From Tubulanus polymorphus (taxonomy: Eukaryota; Nemertea; Palaeonemertea; Tubulaniformes; Tubulanidae): 64,000 nt of DNA. Each line of letters begins with the position of its first letter. Position 1 is the first letter of the stretch. Positions 1-11,370 of this stretch are shown here, piece after piece. The position numbers and the translations under genes were made by a program. The notes beneath the pieces were generated by a model, which saw only the letters and a program-made list of their open reading frames with translations, was not told the origin of the DNA and did no database searches. The DNA lies in NCBI RefSeq assembly GCF_964204645.1, contig NC_134030.1:7500278-7564277 (forward strand), written 5' to 3'.

Positions 1-485
1 ATTTCATCCTCCGCAGTTTAAGTATTTGAAATTTTATCAGTGCTTCAATTTGTCGGATTATATGAAGTAGCTCTTTGACGCTTGATTGATGGATTACTCC
101 AGACTCGATTTAGATCCTTATTTTTGACATTATTAACAAGTACAGATTGTGAACCCATTCAGGGTAATCTTAAAGCAGGTCACACATTAGCCTCAAAGCC
201 GCTGCAACAACTATGCAGTGACAATTTACCAGCAGCATTGTAGGCGAAAAATTTTCCCGCACACTAGCAACAACAATGCAGCTTCAAGTGCTTCTTTGGT
301 CAGTGTTAAAGGTCAAGTGGCCAATTAATCAATAATATGATCGTGACGCATGCACATAGAAACTAAATCCTGCGGCACTAAGGCAGAATTAGGCGCACCC
401 TTAGGCGAACTTGCGGCTTTGCGTCAAAGAAATGTAGCATGTTAGATATCGGCAAAACACCTAGAAATTGCCCCCGCATAAACCA
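1..485. other. No gene seen
   Basis: I see no convincing exon, splice pair or repeat here. The sequence is ordinary AT-rich spacer leading into the minisatellite that begins near 486. Confidence 0.5.
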
Positions 486-1612
486 GGGCCATCACCAAAC
501 CAGGGCCATCAACCAAACAGTGAATCTTAGGTCACCAAACCAGGGCCGTGAAACAAAATTTTAATCTTAAATCACCAAACCAGGGCCGTGAACCAAATGT
601 TGACACTTTGGTCACTAAACCGGGGCCAGCAACCAATCTTTGACACTAAAGTCACCAAACCAGAGTCATGAACTAACTTAAAACCTTAGGGACCGAACCA
701 GGGCTGTGAACCAACTTTGATTTGGTCACCAAACCAGGGCTGTGAACAAAGGACTCAAGTCACCAAACTAGGGCCATGAACCAAACTTTGACTCTTAGGT
801 CAACAAAACAGAACCATGGACCAAACGTTGACTGGTCCCCAAACCAGAGCTGTGAACCAAACGTTGACTCTTTGGTCACCAGACCAGGGCCGTGAACCAA
901 GCTTTGACTCTTTGGTCACCAAACCAGGGCCGTGAACCAAGCTTTGACTCTTTGGTCACCAAACCAGGGCCGTGAACCAAGCTTTGACTCTTTGGTCACC
1001 AAACCAGGGCCGTGAACCAAACTTTGACTCTTTGGTCACCAAACCAGGGCCGTGAACCAAACTTTGACTCTTTGGTCACCAAACCAGGGCAGTGAACCAA
1101 ACTTTGACTCTTTGGTCACCAAACCAGGGCCTTGAACCAAACTTTGACTCTTTGGTCACCAAACCAGGGCCGTGAACCAAACTTTGACTCTTTGGTCACT
1201 AAACCAGGGCCGTGAACCAAACTTTGACTCTTTGGTCACCAAACCAGGGCCGTGAACCAAACTTTGACTCTGTGGTCACCAAACCAGGGCCGTGAACCAA
1301 ACTTTGACTCTCTGGTCACCAAACCAGGGCCGTGAACCAAGCTTTGACTCTTTGGTCACTAAACCAGGGCCGTGAACCAAACTTTGACTCTTTGGTCACC
1401 AAACCAGGGCTGTGAACCAAACTTTGACTCTTTGGTCACCAAACCAGGGCCGTGAATCAAGCTTTGACTCTTTGGTCACCAAACCAGGGCCGTGAACCAA
1501 GCTTTGACTCTTTGGTCACCAAACCAGGGCCGTGGACCAAGCTTTGACTCTTTGGTCACCAAACCAGGGCCGTGAACCAAACTTTGAATCTTTGGTCACC
1601 AAACCAGGGCAA
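486..1612 (+). repeat. 40-bp minisatellite
   Basis: A head-to-tail array. From 841 to 1600 the period is exactly 40 bp (about 19 units), each carrying aaaccagggccgtgaacc, then an a/gctttgactc variant and tttggtcacc. From 486 to 840 about nine or ten older units differ in length and sequence, so the array decays leftward and is homogeneous to the right. Two unit subtypes (actttgactc and gctttgactc) are interspersed. Each unit has self-complementary ends (ggtcac near the start, gtga-acc later) and could form a short hairpin. No open frame runs through it, so it is non-coding. A nearly full unit recurs inverted near 2919. Confidence 0.95.
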
Positions 1613-2015
1613 TGAATGAAATGTCTAAAGCTATCAAAGTCTATAATAACACAATTAACTCTGTTGTCTTCACGAATCTATATTTGAGGTTGAAATGATT
1701 TACGTGGAATGGAACTAATGACGTTGTTAATGTAAGAATCATCTGTATACAATATTGTATATCAGTGCTGCTGCTGCTACCGGTTTTATTGGCGCTGTGA
1801 GGGATTCTCTAAATCAACAAACATGTTACTGTCATCGATTTATTGCTGCTTTTCTCTACAAGACATATAAATTTGACATATAAACTTGATCCTAGTTGGA
1901 ACTGGTGAGTGCCGGTGAGAAGACAAATGATAAAATATGAAAAGCCAATAAGAAAAAGCCATATGAAAAGAAAAATATGAAGAGAATGTAAAACAGTATA
2001 AAATGCTGGTATAAA
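1613..2015. other. Spacer, no gene seen
   Basis: AT-rich spacer between the 40-bp array and a short duplication. No supported exon was found. Confidence 0.4.
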
Positions 2016-2205
2016 GAGTGGAGTCCGAGAGCAATTCGATGGTCTAGGTCCTGCTGGCCTAGATGGCGGGCAGGGGTCTATTCCTACCTCGACTCAAAAG
2101 CACAGAGAACAATATGAAGAGTGGGGTCCGAGAGCAATTCGAAGGTTTAGTGTCCTGCTGGCTTAGCGAGCGGGCAGGGGTCTATTCCTACCTCGACTCA
2201 AAAAA
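2016..2205 (+). repeat. Two-copy tandem duplication (~102 bp)
   Basis: The segment starting at 2016 (agagtggagtccgagagc) is repeated from 2118 (agagtggggtccgagagc). Both copies continue through a cctgctggc motif, a gcgggcaggggtctattc motif and end in tacctcgactcaaaa. They differ by scattered substitutions and small indels. Function unknown; most likely a simple local duplication. Confidence 0.85.
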
Positions 2206-2918
2206 GATTCTGTGCGCTGAAACAAAAAAGACTGTAAAAGAAAAGAAAAATGGCAAATGATGAAATATGGCTGTATTTTATTCGTTCCGCTGGGTTCAAG
2301 TGTAACTTAAAAAGACAATGAAAAAGATTGTTTTTTATCTATTTTGTAACACGTAGACATAGGCAGTTTATAAACATTGATTAATTAATCTTATGAAAAG
2401 GATTCCATAAAACAGCTTGCTCATATAAAGCTTCTAACAGCAGTAGTAGTAGAGAGATAGAAAAGTCTAATCTGACTATCAACTGTCATTATTCCACAAT
2501 GGTTTCATAATGAGAATTATGACATGTAGAATTCGTGAAGCAACATGAATAGCCTTGTTAGTTTTTGATCTATCCGAATCGGCCATCATTCTTGTCCTTG
2601 GTTTGTGTTAGCCCTCCACACAGCATTGTAAGTGTAGATGTTTGGTCTGGTTCGGGTGAATCCTTTATACCTCCCACCCTCACAACAATGTTAAGTTTAG
2701 TTTCTTTTGGATAATGGTTTGGTTTGGATAATTTAGAGATTAACACCTCTACAACTGAAACTCACCATTTGATAAACGAAACCTATTTACAGCAACATTC
2801 CATGAAACTTAAATTGATGTGGACAATCCCCAACATAATACCAGCGTATAGTCATATAACCACTAATTGGACGGCTAAGAAAAACTAGAAAGGAATATTT
2901 TGAATAAAGTATAATAAG

Positions 2919-2955
2919 AGTCAAAGTATGGTTCACGGCCCTGGTTTGGTGACCA
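2919..2955 (-). repeat. Solitary inverted copy of the 40-bp unit
   Basis: Read on the minus strand this contains ggtcaccaaaccagggccgt, then gaacca and tactttgactc, so nearly one whole unit of the 486-1612 array lies in opposite orientation about 1.3 kb away. It could be one end of a foldback element whose other end is the array, or a dispersed unit. No matching target duplication was identified. Confidence 0.9.
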
Positions 2956-3171
2956 ATTGAGGAATCATCTATAGAAATGAGGCCTTTTTTTTTCAACCCT
3001 GTGATTAGTGTTTGATCATTTGGTATTTGATCATTTGAATTCCTCCATCCCTGAGTTATGTGAATGATGCAATCGATTAAGTATTTATATCTCTTAATTC
3101 AAGTGATATGATCGTGAAAAATGGCAAATCGTTTTTGAGGTATTGTAGACAAGAGTGATGACATAGGAGGA

Positions 3172-3800
3172 GACAAGAGAGTTGAGGAGGCTTGATGGGA
3201 GGGCATTGAGGGAGGCTTGGTGGGAGGGCATTGAGGGAGGGCTAGGGGGGAGGCATTGAGGGAGGCTAGGTGGGTGGGCAGGGAGGGCTTGGTGGGTGGG
3301 CATTGAGGGAAGGTGGGGTCTGGGAGGGATGGGGGTCTGGGAGGGAGAGCGGGAGGGATGGGGTTTGGGAGGGAAGGAGGGCGGGCGGGGTGGGGTTTGG
3401 GGGGAAGGGTGGGAGGGATGGGGTCTGGGAGGGAAGGAATGAGGGTGGGTGGGGTGGGGTGGGGTTTGGGAGTGTGGGAGGGACGGGTCTGGGAGGGCGG
3501 GAGGGACGGGGTCTGGGAGGGCGGGAGGGATGGGGTTTGGGAGGGCGGGAGGGATGGGGTCTGGGAGGGCGGGAGGGAAGGGGTCTGGGAGGGCGGGAGG
3601 GAAGGGGTCTGGGAGGGCGGGAGGGAAGGGGTCTGGGAGGGTCGGGAGGGATGGGGTTTGGGAGGGCGGGAGGGATGGGGTCTGGGAGGGCGGGAGGGAA
3701 GGGGTCTGGGAGGGCGGGAGGGAAGGGGTCTGGGAGGGCGGGAGGGAAGGGGTCTGGGAGGGTCGGGAGGGATGGGGTCTGGGAGGGTCGGGACGGGAGG
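3172..3800 (+). repeat. G-rich minisatellite (24-bp unit), G-quadruplex prone
   Basis: The first part (about 3172-3300) repeats a gagggaggcttggtggg-type motif. From about 3300 the unit becomes ggggtctgggagggc followed by gggagggaa, 24 bp, with occasional 25-bp variants. Every unit has several runs of three or more G on the plus strand. All three plus-strand frames stay open only because the period is a multiple of three and the composition lacks T-A-initial codons, so I do not call a protein here. Confidence 0.95.
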
Positions 3801-3804
3801 TTAG

Positions 3805-6618
3805 GTGAGTTGAAGTGTTACAATGTTTTAGTTAGACAGATGGGAATTGTGAAGATGAGAGAACAAATCACTGTCAAATCACAGGATGGAGTAATGCAGT
3901 GATCTATACTCTATATCTGCACACTATGTTACATGTATCTGTAACTGTTCAATCGGTCCAAAATCTACAGCAAAATTGTGAACACATTTATTGTGACGAA
4001 GGAACATAATTGATAACAGTTGTTGACAGTTGTTGTTAACTGTTATTGACAATAGAGACCAGTTTCTGATTGATTGAAAACTTTAGAGATGTTACTTATT
4101 GCTGCTCTGTTGTCACTGATTATTGTTTCTTTTTCTTTTCAGAATGAAATAAATGCAATAGAATCTACTAAGTTATGTTCAAAGCTAATGACGGATTTCT
4201 CTACAGAATTCTCAGGAGTCTCTGTCGACGATTTGAATTATTTTCGAACTAAAAACTGCTGTTTTAATCTCATCTGATGTTTTACTCTCATTTCAGAAAT
4301 ACACAGCAGCAGGTAAAACCTGTTTGGAAATATATCATCAGTATACATTATCTATCTGGTTATTTTTCATATCACAGCAGTTTGAGGTGAGTTTTCAATC
4401 ATTTAAATCCTGATCGAAGTTGAAATTATCGATGTCTTATGTTTTTCATACATATTTTCAGTGGATGGAGCGATAGAGGTTTTAGTGCCTAACAGCCGAC
4501 CTCAGATACCGTTAGCTTAAAACATTGAGTAAAATGGTGAGATATGGTTTGAAACTGCTCTTATTTCATGACAACTTCATGTAATGTATGCTTCTCTACA
4601 ACATTTGTATTTTAGGGGGCAAAATGTAGGTGAACCATTGCAAATCTGCAAACAGTAAACATTGTGTTCTACAAATTAAACACAAGTGGTGAGTGCCAGA
4701 ATTTACAACTCATAAGACCTGGTTCAAAGTTCACCTCAAACATATTGCTAGATCCTCCTCACATGCATCCTGATAATTCTGCAAACAAGTGAGATGAACG
4801 CTGTGAGCCTCAATCTGAAACAGCACTCATTTCATAACAACTTGACTGACAATTGATAGCATTTATGCATTTGTATTTTAGGAGCCAAAATAAGCGGAAC
4901 CTTTGACAGAATCTGTGAATGCTAACACTAGGAATTCACTGAAGATTTGTAAATGATGGACATTATTTAGATCCTCTCAATTCATAACAAGCATCGGTAA
5001 ATATCTCTGCAGATTCCAGTCTCTATAAAACTTGCTACTGTTAGACTAAATGTATGAAGTCATTTCCTGATAAAAAGTTTTTCTTTTATGACCATCCATT
5101 TCCATAAATAGAACGAATGACTTCTGAGCGAGAAACATTGGAGAATTTGAAATCGTTCTACGAGATTTAAACACCATAGAACTACAGTCAGTTATTAAAA
5201 TCAGTTAAGGTGAATTTTCAATCACTTCTATCCTGGTAAAAGTTAAGAAATTATGAAGTCAAAATTATGCAACTTTTGTACTTTAGGGGCCAAAATAAAA
5301 CTGAACCTCAGCTAATATGCATACAGTAGACATTGCAATTGAGTGCTACAAATCAAAACACAAGTCAGAAGTGGTGAGTTTTATTTCAATTGATTGGTGT
5401 AATTTGTGGTGATTTATCAGTTATTAACTTTATTTATCATTTTTTGTCCGGTTTCAATAGATATGTCTTCAAATCAAGTCAGGAAAATGTTTTTGGTTTC
5501 TGATGGGTCAATTTCAGCAGAAAGATATCAATGCTTTTTGTACATTTTATTTTAGAGTATATTCTATTCAGACGTCTCAGAAATCTGCATATACTCAACA
5601 TATGGTAGGTTTTCAGTCTAAAGTACACGAACAAGCTACATTTTCTATTTATTTCACTAATTATTTTCTAGTATAATTTCTCTCTTTCCAGAATGCGATG
5701 CACCACACACAAATTGCAGCTGGAGAAATTGAGAATATTCACCTTCAAATATTGAAGAAGCTCATTGTTGCTGAAGTTGCTGTTATTTCTATAAGAAGCC
5801 AAGTAATTTTCTCCACACGATTCAACCTGGTTTTCGCTTGTTATAAAACTTTGTATTTCAATTATTTGTAAATTCTTTTTTTGTTTTTCAGTAAATCCCT
5901 AGTGCTCTTAACTTAATGACATTATGGCTCTTGGAAGTGAAATCCTGCTAGAAATGGAAATGCTATGGTACAACACTTAAAAGACTGCCATCAGATAAAC
6001 ATAAGTTTGAAAATGGTTGGTTTTCTAATAGTATTTAGTCTTAATTTCTGACTGTTAGAGTTTTGTAAATACGATGCTAGTTGTACTCATGGTATGATTT
6101 TTTCGCAGCGTGAAATTTGTCCAATAGAACAGTTTGAAAGTTGATCAAAGATTGAATAATGGTGTTTAATTATTTGGAGTTCTATAAGGTAACTATAAAA
6201 CTCTTATGAAATTCCCAGAGTATCTGAAATCTGTGTCGCGAGATAGACTGATGATGATGAATTATAAGCATTAGGGGTAGGGCAGGGCACTGTCTATGTC
6301 GGTTCGGATTTAAGTAAACTCTTAGTCTTAAAATAAATTGTTAGAATTAATAAGAATAATGAACTTTTATTTGTTATACGAACTGGAATATTTGTGAACT
6401 CTTGTTGTGGTATATTTGAGCTGTGTGATGCCATGAATTATAAGCAATAATGAACTTTTAATTAGAAATATTAGTGTGATACATTTGAAATGGCCAAAAA
6501 AGTGAAGTGGCCGTGGCTGCCACAGCTGCTACGGTCCTGGTCTCTATGGTCAGAAATTCATGCCAGAAAACATGGATCATGCAATGTTATGATTAAATTA
6601 TTCTCTTATGTATTGTAG
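3805..6618. other. Non-coding stretch with splice-like borders
   Basis: No reading frame long enough to support a protein exon was recognised. Many polypyrimidine-AG and GGTGAG-type motifs occur (for example ttttcttttcag ending at 4141 and ggtgagttttcaatc at 4387), and related segments recur between 4.38 and 5.39 kb. This may be a spliced non-coding transcript, the 5' part of the transposase-like gene that follows, or decayed repeats. Translation of the region just before 4141 gives a hydrophobic string, but that is what a pyrimidine-rich intron end encodes. Confidence 0.35.
4384..5392 (+). repeat. Diverged segmental repeats
   Basis: Segment 4384-4440 resembles 5208-5262 (both ggtga, ttttcaatca, then tcctg). 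Segment 4608-4695 (ttttaggg, caaaat, then cacaagtggtgag) resembles 5280-5388, and 4820-4890 is a third, weaker relative. The repeated blocks begin after a TTTTAG and end before GTGAG, like duplicated exons with their flanking introns. Divergence is high, so the duplications are old. Confidence 0.6.
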
Positions 6619-7109
6619 GCGGTTTCTGTCTTATCGATTGTAAAATCAGTTGATGAACTGCTTCATCATGTTACGACCAAGCAGGATAAAATATATGGTT
6701 GCCCTATTTGTCCCCCAAGCATATTTAAACCAACATTTCTCAACCGGACCAAACGGTATTTTCAGAGTCACATTCGAGCAGGTGTTCATGTGCAAGGTAA
6801 GTTCCTAGATATCACACATGAATGTGACACTTTCAGGTTATGAGATTAAATTTTTGTTTAGGAAGACATGACAAGCTGCTCTATGGTCAACAATTATGCC
6901 TAGATCATTTTCCCTTATTTTTTCTTAAAGAGCCTATTGGTTGATTTTCCAGGTGAAATAGTTTTAGCCTGCCATTTACCATGCCATTCAAAAGACAGCT
7001 CGCATGGTCACTACCACTGCCCCTGATGCAAACGGATCATTCGCAGAAAATCTGACTTTACGACACATGTTCTGAAATGTGAACACGAAAACTTACTAGG
7101 GGATATTCT

Positions 7110-7612
7110 GTCCGAACGTGCAAGACCCGTTGTAGAAGCTCCATCCGAACGTGCGGGACCGGTTGTAGAAGCTTCGTTCGAACGTGCGAGTCTGTCGTAG
7201 AAGCTCCGTCCGAATGTGTGAGACCTGTCGTAGAAGCTCCATCCCAACGTGCGAGACCTGTCGTAGAAGCTCCAGCCCAACGTGTGAGACCGGTTGTAGA
7301 AGCTTCGTTCGAACGTGCGAGTCTGTCGTAAAAGCTTCGTCCGAATGTGTGAGACCTGTCGTAGAAGCTTCATCCGAACATGCGAGACCGGTTGTAGAAG
7401 CTTCGTCTGAACGTGCGAGACTGTCTTAGAAGCTCCATCCGAACGTGTGAGATGGGTTGTAGAAGCTTCGTCCGAACATGCGAGACCTGTCATAGAAGCT
7501 CCATCTGAACATGCGAGACCGGTTGTAGAAGCTTCGTCCGAACATTCGAGACCGGTTGTAGAAGCTCCATTCGAACATTCGAGACCGGTTGTAGAAGCTC
7601 TGTCCGAATGTA
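7110..7612 (+). repeat. 33-bp coding minisatellite inside the pseudogene
   Basis: About fifteen units built on gaccggttgtagaagcttcg, then tccgaacatgcga, encode an 11-residue repeat of the form ARPVVEASSEH. It lies between the zinc-finger and SWIM segments. Some units are short by a few bases, which shifts the frame and produces stops (for example at 7198). The intact units all keep one frame, which suggests that the array first expanded while the gene was coding. Confidence 0.85.
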
Positions 7613-8318
7613 TCTTGTTTCACATAGTCTTCATGGTGCTGGACATCCAATCCACGTGCTGATCAAGACAACAGCACTGGCGTTACTTAAATGTGAAAGC
7701 GAGAACTGTCAAACTGCAGCAGCAACCAGCACACGAGGTAGAAAGTCGATCAATTCATGGAGACCGAATGACCGATATATATTCATGTCAGTTTATAACG
7801 GAACTGTTCATAACTGGGCTTGTTTTGGTAGGTGCATTGTGCAATATGACATAATTAAAGACAAGATTATGTGTAAGTGTTGCTCAGTAATGCGAGGATG
7901 TGTTCATAAGACTGTTGCGAAATGGTATTTGAGGCAAGCCGGCATAACTCATACCACTGAACCCTATACAACAGATACGCAAAATAGGGGTATTGACTCG
8001 ACATATCCACCACGTGAGATCAGTGTAATGGTTGATTATATTAATACCAACAAGCGAATTCCAGCAAATATCTCCCATTACGATTATAGTACCAAGGTTT
8101 GGGAATTCAAACCGAAAGAAACGCAATGTGCATGTGGGTCAAAATATTTATGTGAGATGTTGTATTCAATGAATGGGAAGATTGTGGATAAAACCACAAT
8201 ACAAGAAGGTATATTAATTTACACACATCTGTGTACTTGTTCTGTTACTACGTATATATTATTCTGTAGGCACTAATTTAAGCTCATTTTTCTATTTTTT
8301 CAGATGTCATGGTATTTG

Positions 8319-8607
8319 TTAACCCTTTCAGTGCTGACTAATTAATACCCTATAGTGCTGGAGAAAATTTGAAAATTCTAAAAAATTCCACCCTAGTGTG
8401 TTGAACAATGGAAATACCACTATAGTGCGTCTACACCGCAGTGCGGTGTATCGTTAGTTACTAGTATTTCACTATGTTTGACACTTGCTGCCATTTTTCA
8501 ATAGAGATAATTACAAGTTACATCAATACACCGCAGTGCGGTGTACTAGCAAAATCCATCACTGATTTATACACCGCACTGCGGTGTAGACGCACTGAAA
8601 GGGTTAA
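8319..8607 (+). mobile_element. TTAA-flanked MITE nested in the pseudogene
   Basis: It begins ttaaccctttcagtgc (8319-8334) and ends gcactgaaagggttaa (8592-8607), a perfect 16-bp terminal inverted repeat that includes TTAA at both ends. That is the target preference of piggyBac-like and Kolobok-like elements. It holds three copies of a near-perfect palindrome tacaccgcagtgcggtgta (8432-8450, 8527-8545, 8570-8588). Removing the element and one TTAA reunites VFV and KQCQDCC of the host reading frame, so it inserted into a coding exon. It has no coding capacity. A diverged relative lies at 36027-36295. Confidence 0.92.
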
Positions 8608-11213
8608 GCAATGTCAGGATTGCTGTACCTTTTATAGATACCAGGAATATACAGATGGGGTACATAATTTCAACGACAGCCTCTTCTTGACTCTAAGACT
8701 ATGTCTAATGCTTCGATCAGGCTTGAAGGTAATATGATTATGCAAAATTGGTATTGGGCTTAACCAATCAATGATTATAATGACCCACATTTTTTCCAGG
8801 AACTGAATTATATTGGGTTTTATTTCAGAACCACTCAGCCATCGGAAGGGTTACATCGATGATTGAAGATATGTTAGATGCTACCCTACATCATCAGAAT
8901 ATTTTAGATGCGTATTTACACTTTGAGGCGCTATGTGAGCATAGCTATGACTTCTTGTGTGTTCAGTGTGGAGACCACCCTGCCATATTAGCGTAAGATG
9001 TTTGCAAAAAGGTTTCATTCAAGTTAAATGGTATGTTTCCTTTCGTTCTATGATTGAAATTAGAATATTGGAAGATGTTATTGTATGGTGGTGTTTATGT
9101 TTTTAGCGAGTGACTTAACTCCGCCTGCAGACTGCCCGGAGGTTGTAGATATGGACAGATTTTATTCTGCTCTCGGTAATGACGTAGTGTCGGCTGGATT
9201 TCTGAAAGGTGAGATTTGTATGTGAATGATGTCTGTGGTGTTCTTTATTTGTTTCTTTTGATTACAGTGGGCAATTATTTCTCTTTGGTATGTTCCAGGT
9301 AGCAACCGACCAAGTTTGCAGGCATCATTTAAACACTGGGCACTGTGGATCGGAAAATCGAGGAAAGATGATGGGATGGCTTACAATACTGAATTTGTTA
9401 AATGCCATCTTTTAGAAGACATACCACAGTGTGAGGAGCATGACCTTACTGCTGAACACCTGATAGCGTTCATGTGCGATAAAGAGGTAGAATATCCTTG
9501 GTATGTACAAAATGCAACTAATACTTAGTTACCATAACGCAAATTATTTGCATCTGGAATGTATTTGTCAATTTGCTTTTCAGTTTAAGGCTGATGATGT
9601 CAAGAAAGTTTGCAAGAGTTTAGTACTTAAGTCAGTTCCTTCAAAGATTAATGATAATAAAAATATTCAAAGGAAAGTGTTCGGCAATCATCAGATGATT
9701 AAGAGATTTTTAAAGCTTTGGGGTGCATCTGGTGAGCAAATTATTGAATTGATTAACAATTTGAATTGCAATAAACTTCATTCAAATATCTGTTCTGCAT
9801 TATGCTTTAACAATTGTTACATCATCTGTAATTCAACCTAGAGCTTTGTTTTCAGGTGGCCTTCTGTTAGCTACATGTCCACACAACATCGTTTATGGGA
9901 TGAAAGTTCTTTTATGAGGTGAAAGCCCGCGGGATCATGTCGACATCCTACTAAGTTTGCAACATCAACCAACGATAGTTTTATGTGATATGGCCCCAAT
10001 TATTGCCAAGCACGGGAACAGTCGTCAACCTAATATGTTTCGGCCCAACAATGGAAGGCTGGCACCAGCGAATGAACAGACAGTTAAAATGGCGAAGGAG
10101 GGACGATTACAGTTTGATCTACCATGCGTGACGTATACGGCTGGTGTCCACAGTACTGGTCATCCTGTTACCGGTAGTTCAAACAAATATGTATTATTCG
10201 ACCGTTTCCATTAAGGAAACTGTAAATAGGATTCAGAGTTACTGAGGCGCATTACGATTGTCCCTCAGCTAAATGGATGGATCAATTCTCAATCTCAGGA
10301 GCAGGTGAATTCATCAATACGGCGTGACAATTACTTCCTGGATTCGCTGGGACCAGGAAAACAGGTATTCATGACAAGATTAATATTGCACCTGTGGAAT
10401 GAAAAGAAAAACAGGGTTATGACGAAAAAAATGGTCAAGAGATTCGGAGATGTGTGCTTAGATGAATTGGAACGTCCATTGTTTACTGACATCGGTCATT
10501 TATCTTTTCAGATGCAGCTAGTGCTTTACTTGATTTAGGGTTAGATGTTATCCATTCTCAGCGAGTCGATGATGCCGCAACTGCATTACTCAATCTGGCC
10601 TCAATCGACGAACATAAATCAATGGAAAACACGAGTTCCAAAATCAGGGAATCAAAAATGAAACCATGTAACATAGTAAAGAATGTGTATTCCCTTAGAA
10701 AAGACCCACAAAAGGTTAGAAATATGTGCTTATCACTCACCCATATGTAATCCGTACCATCTTACTGTTATTATTATACATGTAAATGTTTTAATCTACA
10801 GGCGAAGAAAAAGGATAGCTTTGTGTACACGGATAACTGTAAACCCAGAAAGAAACTGAAAACATGCTCGTCAACACGGTAAATTAGAAAATTGGGATTT
10901 TACTCACTGAAAATATTCATTTTTTAGTTGTTTTGTACATAGTTATGTATTTCTTTCTAGTGTGATTAAGGCCACAATGCACCAGGGTAGTTTGGGCTGG
11001 CAGATGCAAGTTTTCTCTATTCAAGGACAAAGTGGGGACCAATATGCCATTTGACAGGGACCAGGAAGCCATCTACCTTGAGATTGATATACTGCCACTT
11101 ACTTCAGACTTCTGCAATTTGAAAGTTTAAAGACAAATGAAAATTTTTATATTGTGCCGGCCAGTACAGACCGGACCTACTGTTGTTCTGTTTGTAATGG
11201 TTTCATTGACAGT

Positions 11214-11303
11214 GAATCATGTATCCATTAAAACAATGGAGTCATCCCCTGATTCGTCGAATCATGTATCCATTAAAACAATGGAGTCATCCCCTGATTC
11301 GTC
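11214..11303 (+). repeat. 45-bp exact tandem duplication
   Basis: Two adjacent copies of a 45-bp segment beginning aatcatgtatccattaaaac and ending cctgattcgtc. Near identity implies a recent slippage or duplication. Confidence 0.9.
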
Positions 11304-11370
11304 TCATTATGCTGTGCCGTGATTTTTGCTGTAGATAGCCTGTTCACAAACTCTGGCGTAGAAATAGATG

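Larger units (their letters stand above)
6619..10900 (+). pseudogene. Decayed KDZ/HMGXB3-like transposase-type gene
   Basis: Several exons with GT-AG borders encode one recognisable protein family. Exon 6619-6796 carries a CPIC..H-x5-H zinc-finger-like segment. The exon from 6953 carries a second (HYHCP-C, H-x3-C). Then come a repeat of ARPVVEAPSE-like units, a SWIM-type finger (C-x-C-x6-C-x-H, about 7875) and later exons containing SPRDHVDILL, TIVLCDMA and GWINSQSQEQ with RRDNYFL. These resemble the HMGXB3-like/KDZ transposase family as I remember it. In-frame stops at 7024-7026, 9915-9917, 10212-10214 and 10227-10229, frame changes inside the repeat, and an inserted MITE show that it is dead. 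KDZ proteins are thought to be DNA transposases. I could not find the ends of the element, so mobile element versus decayed host gene is open. Confidence 0.65.

Noticed and set aside
486-1612. CRISPR-like array
   Set aside because: The units are contiguous without unique spacers and the DNA is eukaryotic; it is a minisatellite.
3270-3902. Long open frames rich in Gly, Trp and Arg in the G-rich region
   Set aside because: All three plus frames are open because of the 24-bp period and composition; the peptide is only a repeat translation with no start context or domain.
4074-4277. 67-residue frame with a hydrophobic start resembling a signal peptide
   Set aside because: Its annotated first codon is TTG, not ATG, and the hydrophobic run is encoded by a pyrimidine-rich tract ending in CAG, i.e. 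an intron end.
6619-10900. Functional domesticated KDZ-derived gene
   Set aside because: Several in-frame stops, frameshifts and an exon-disrupting MITE rule out an intact product.
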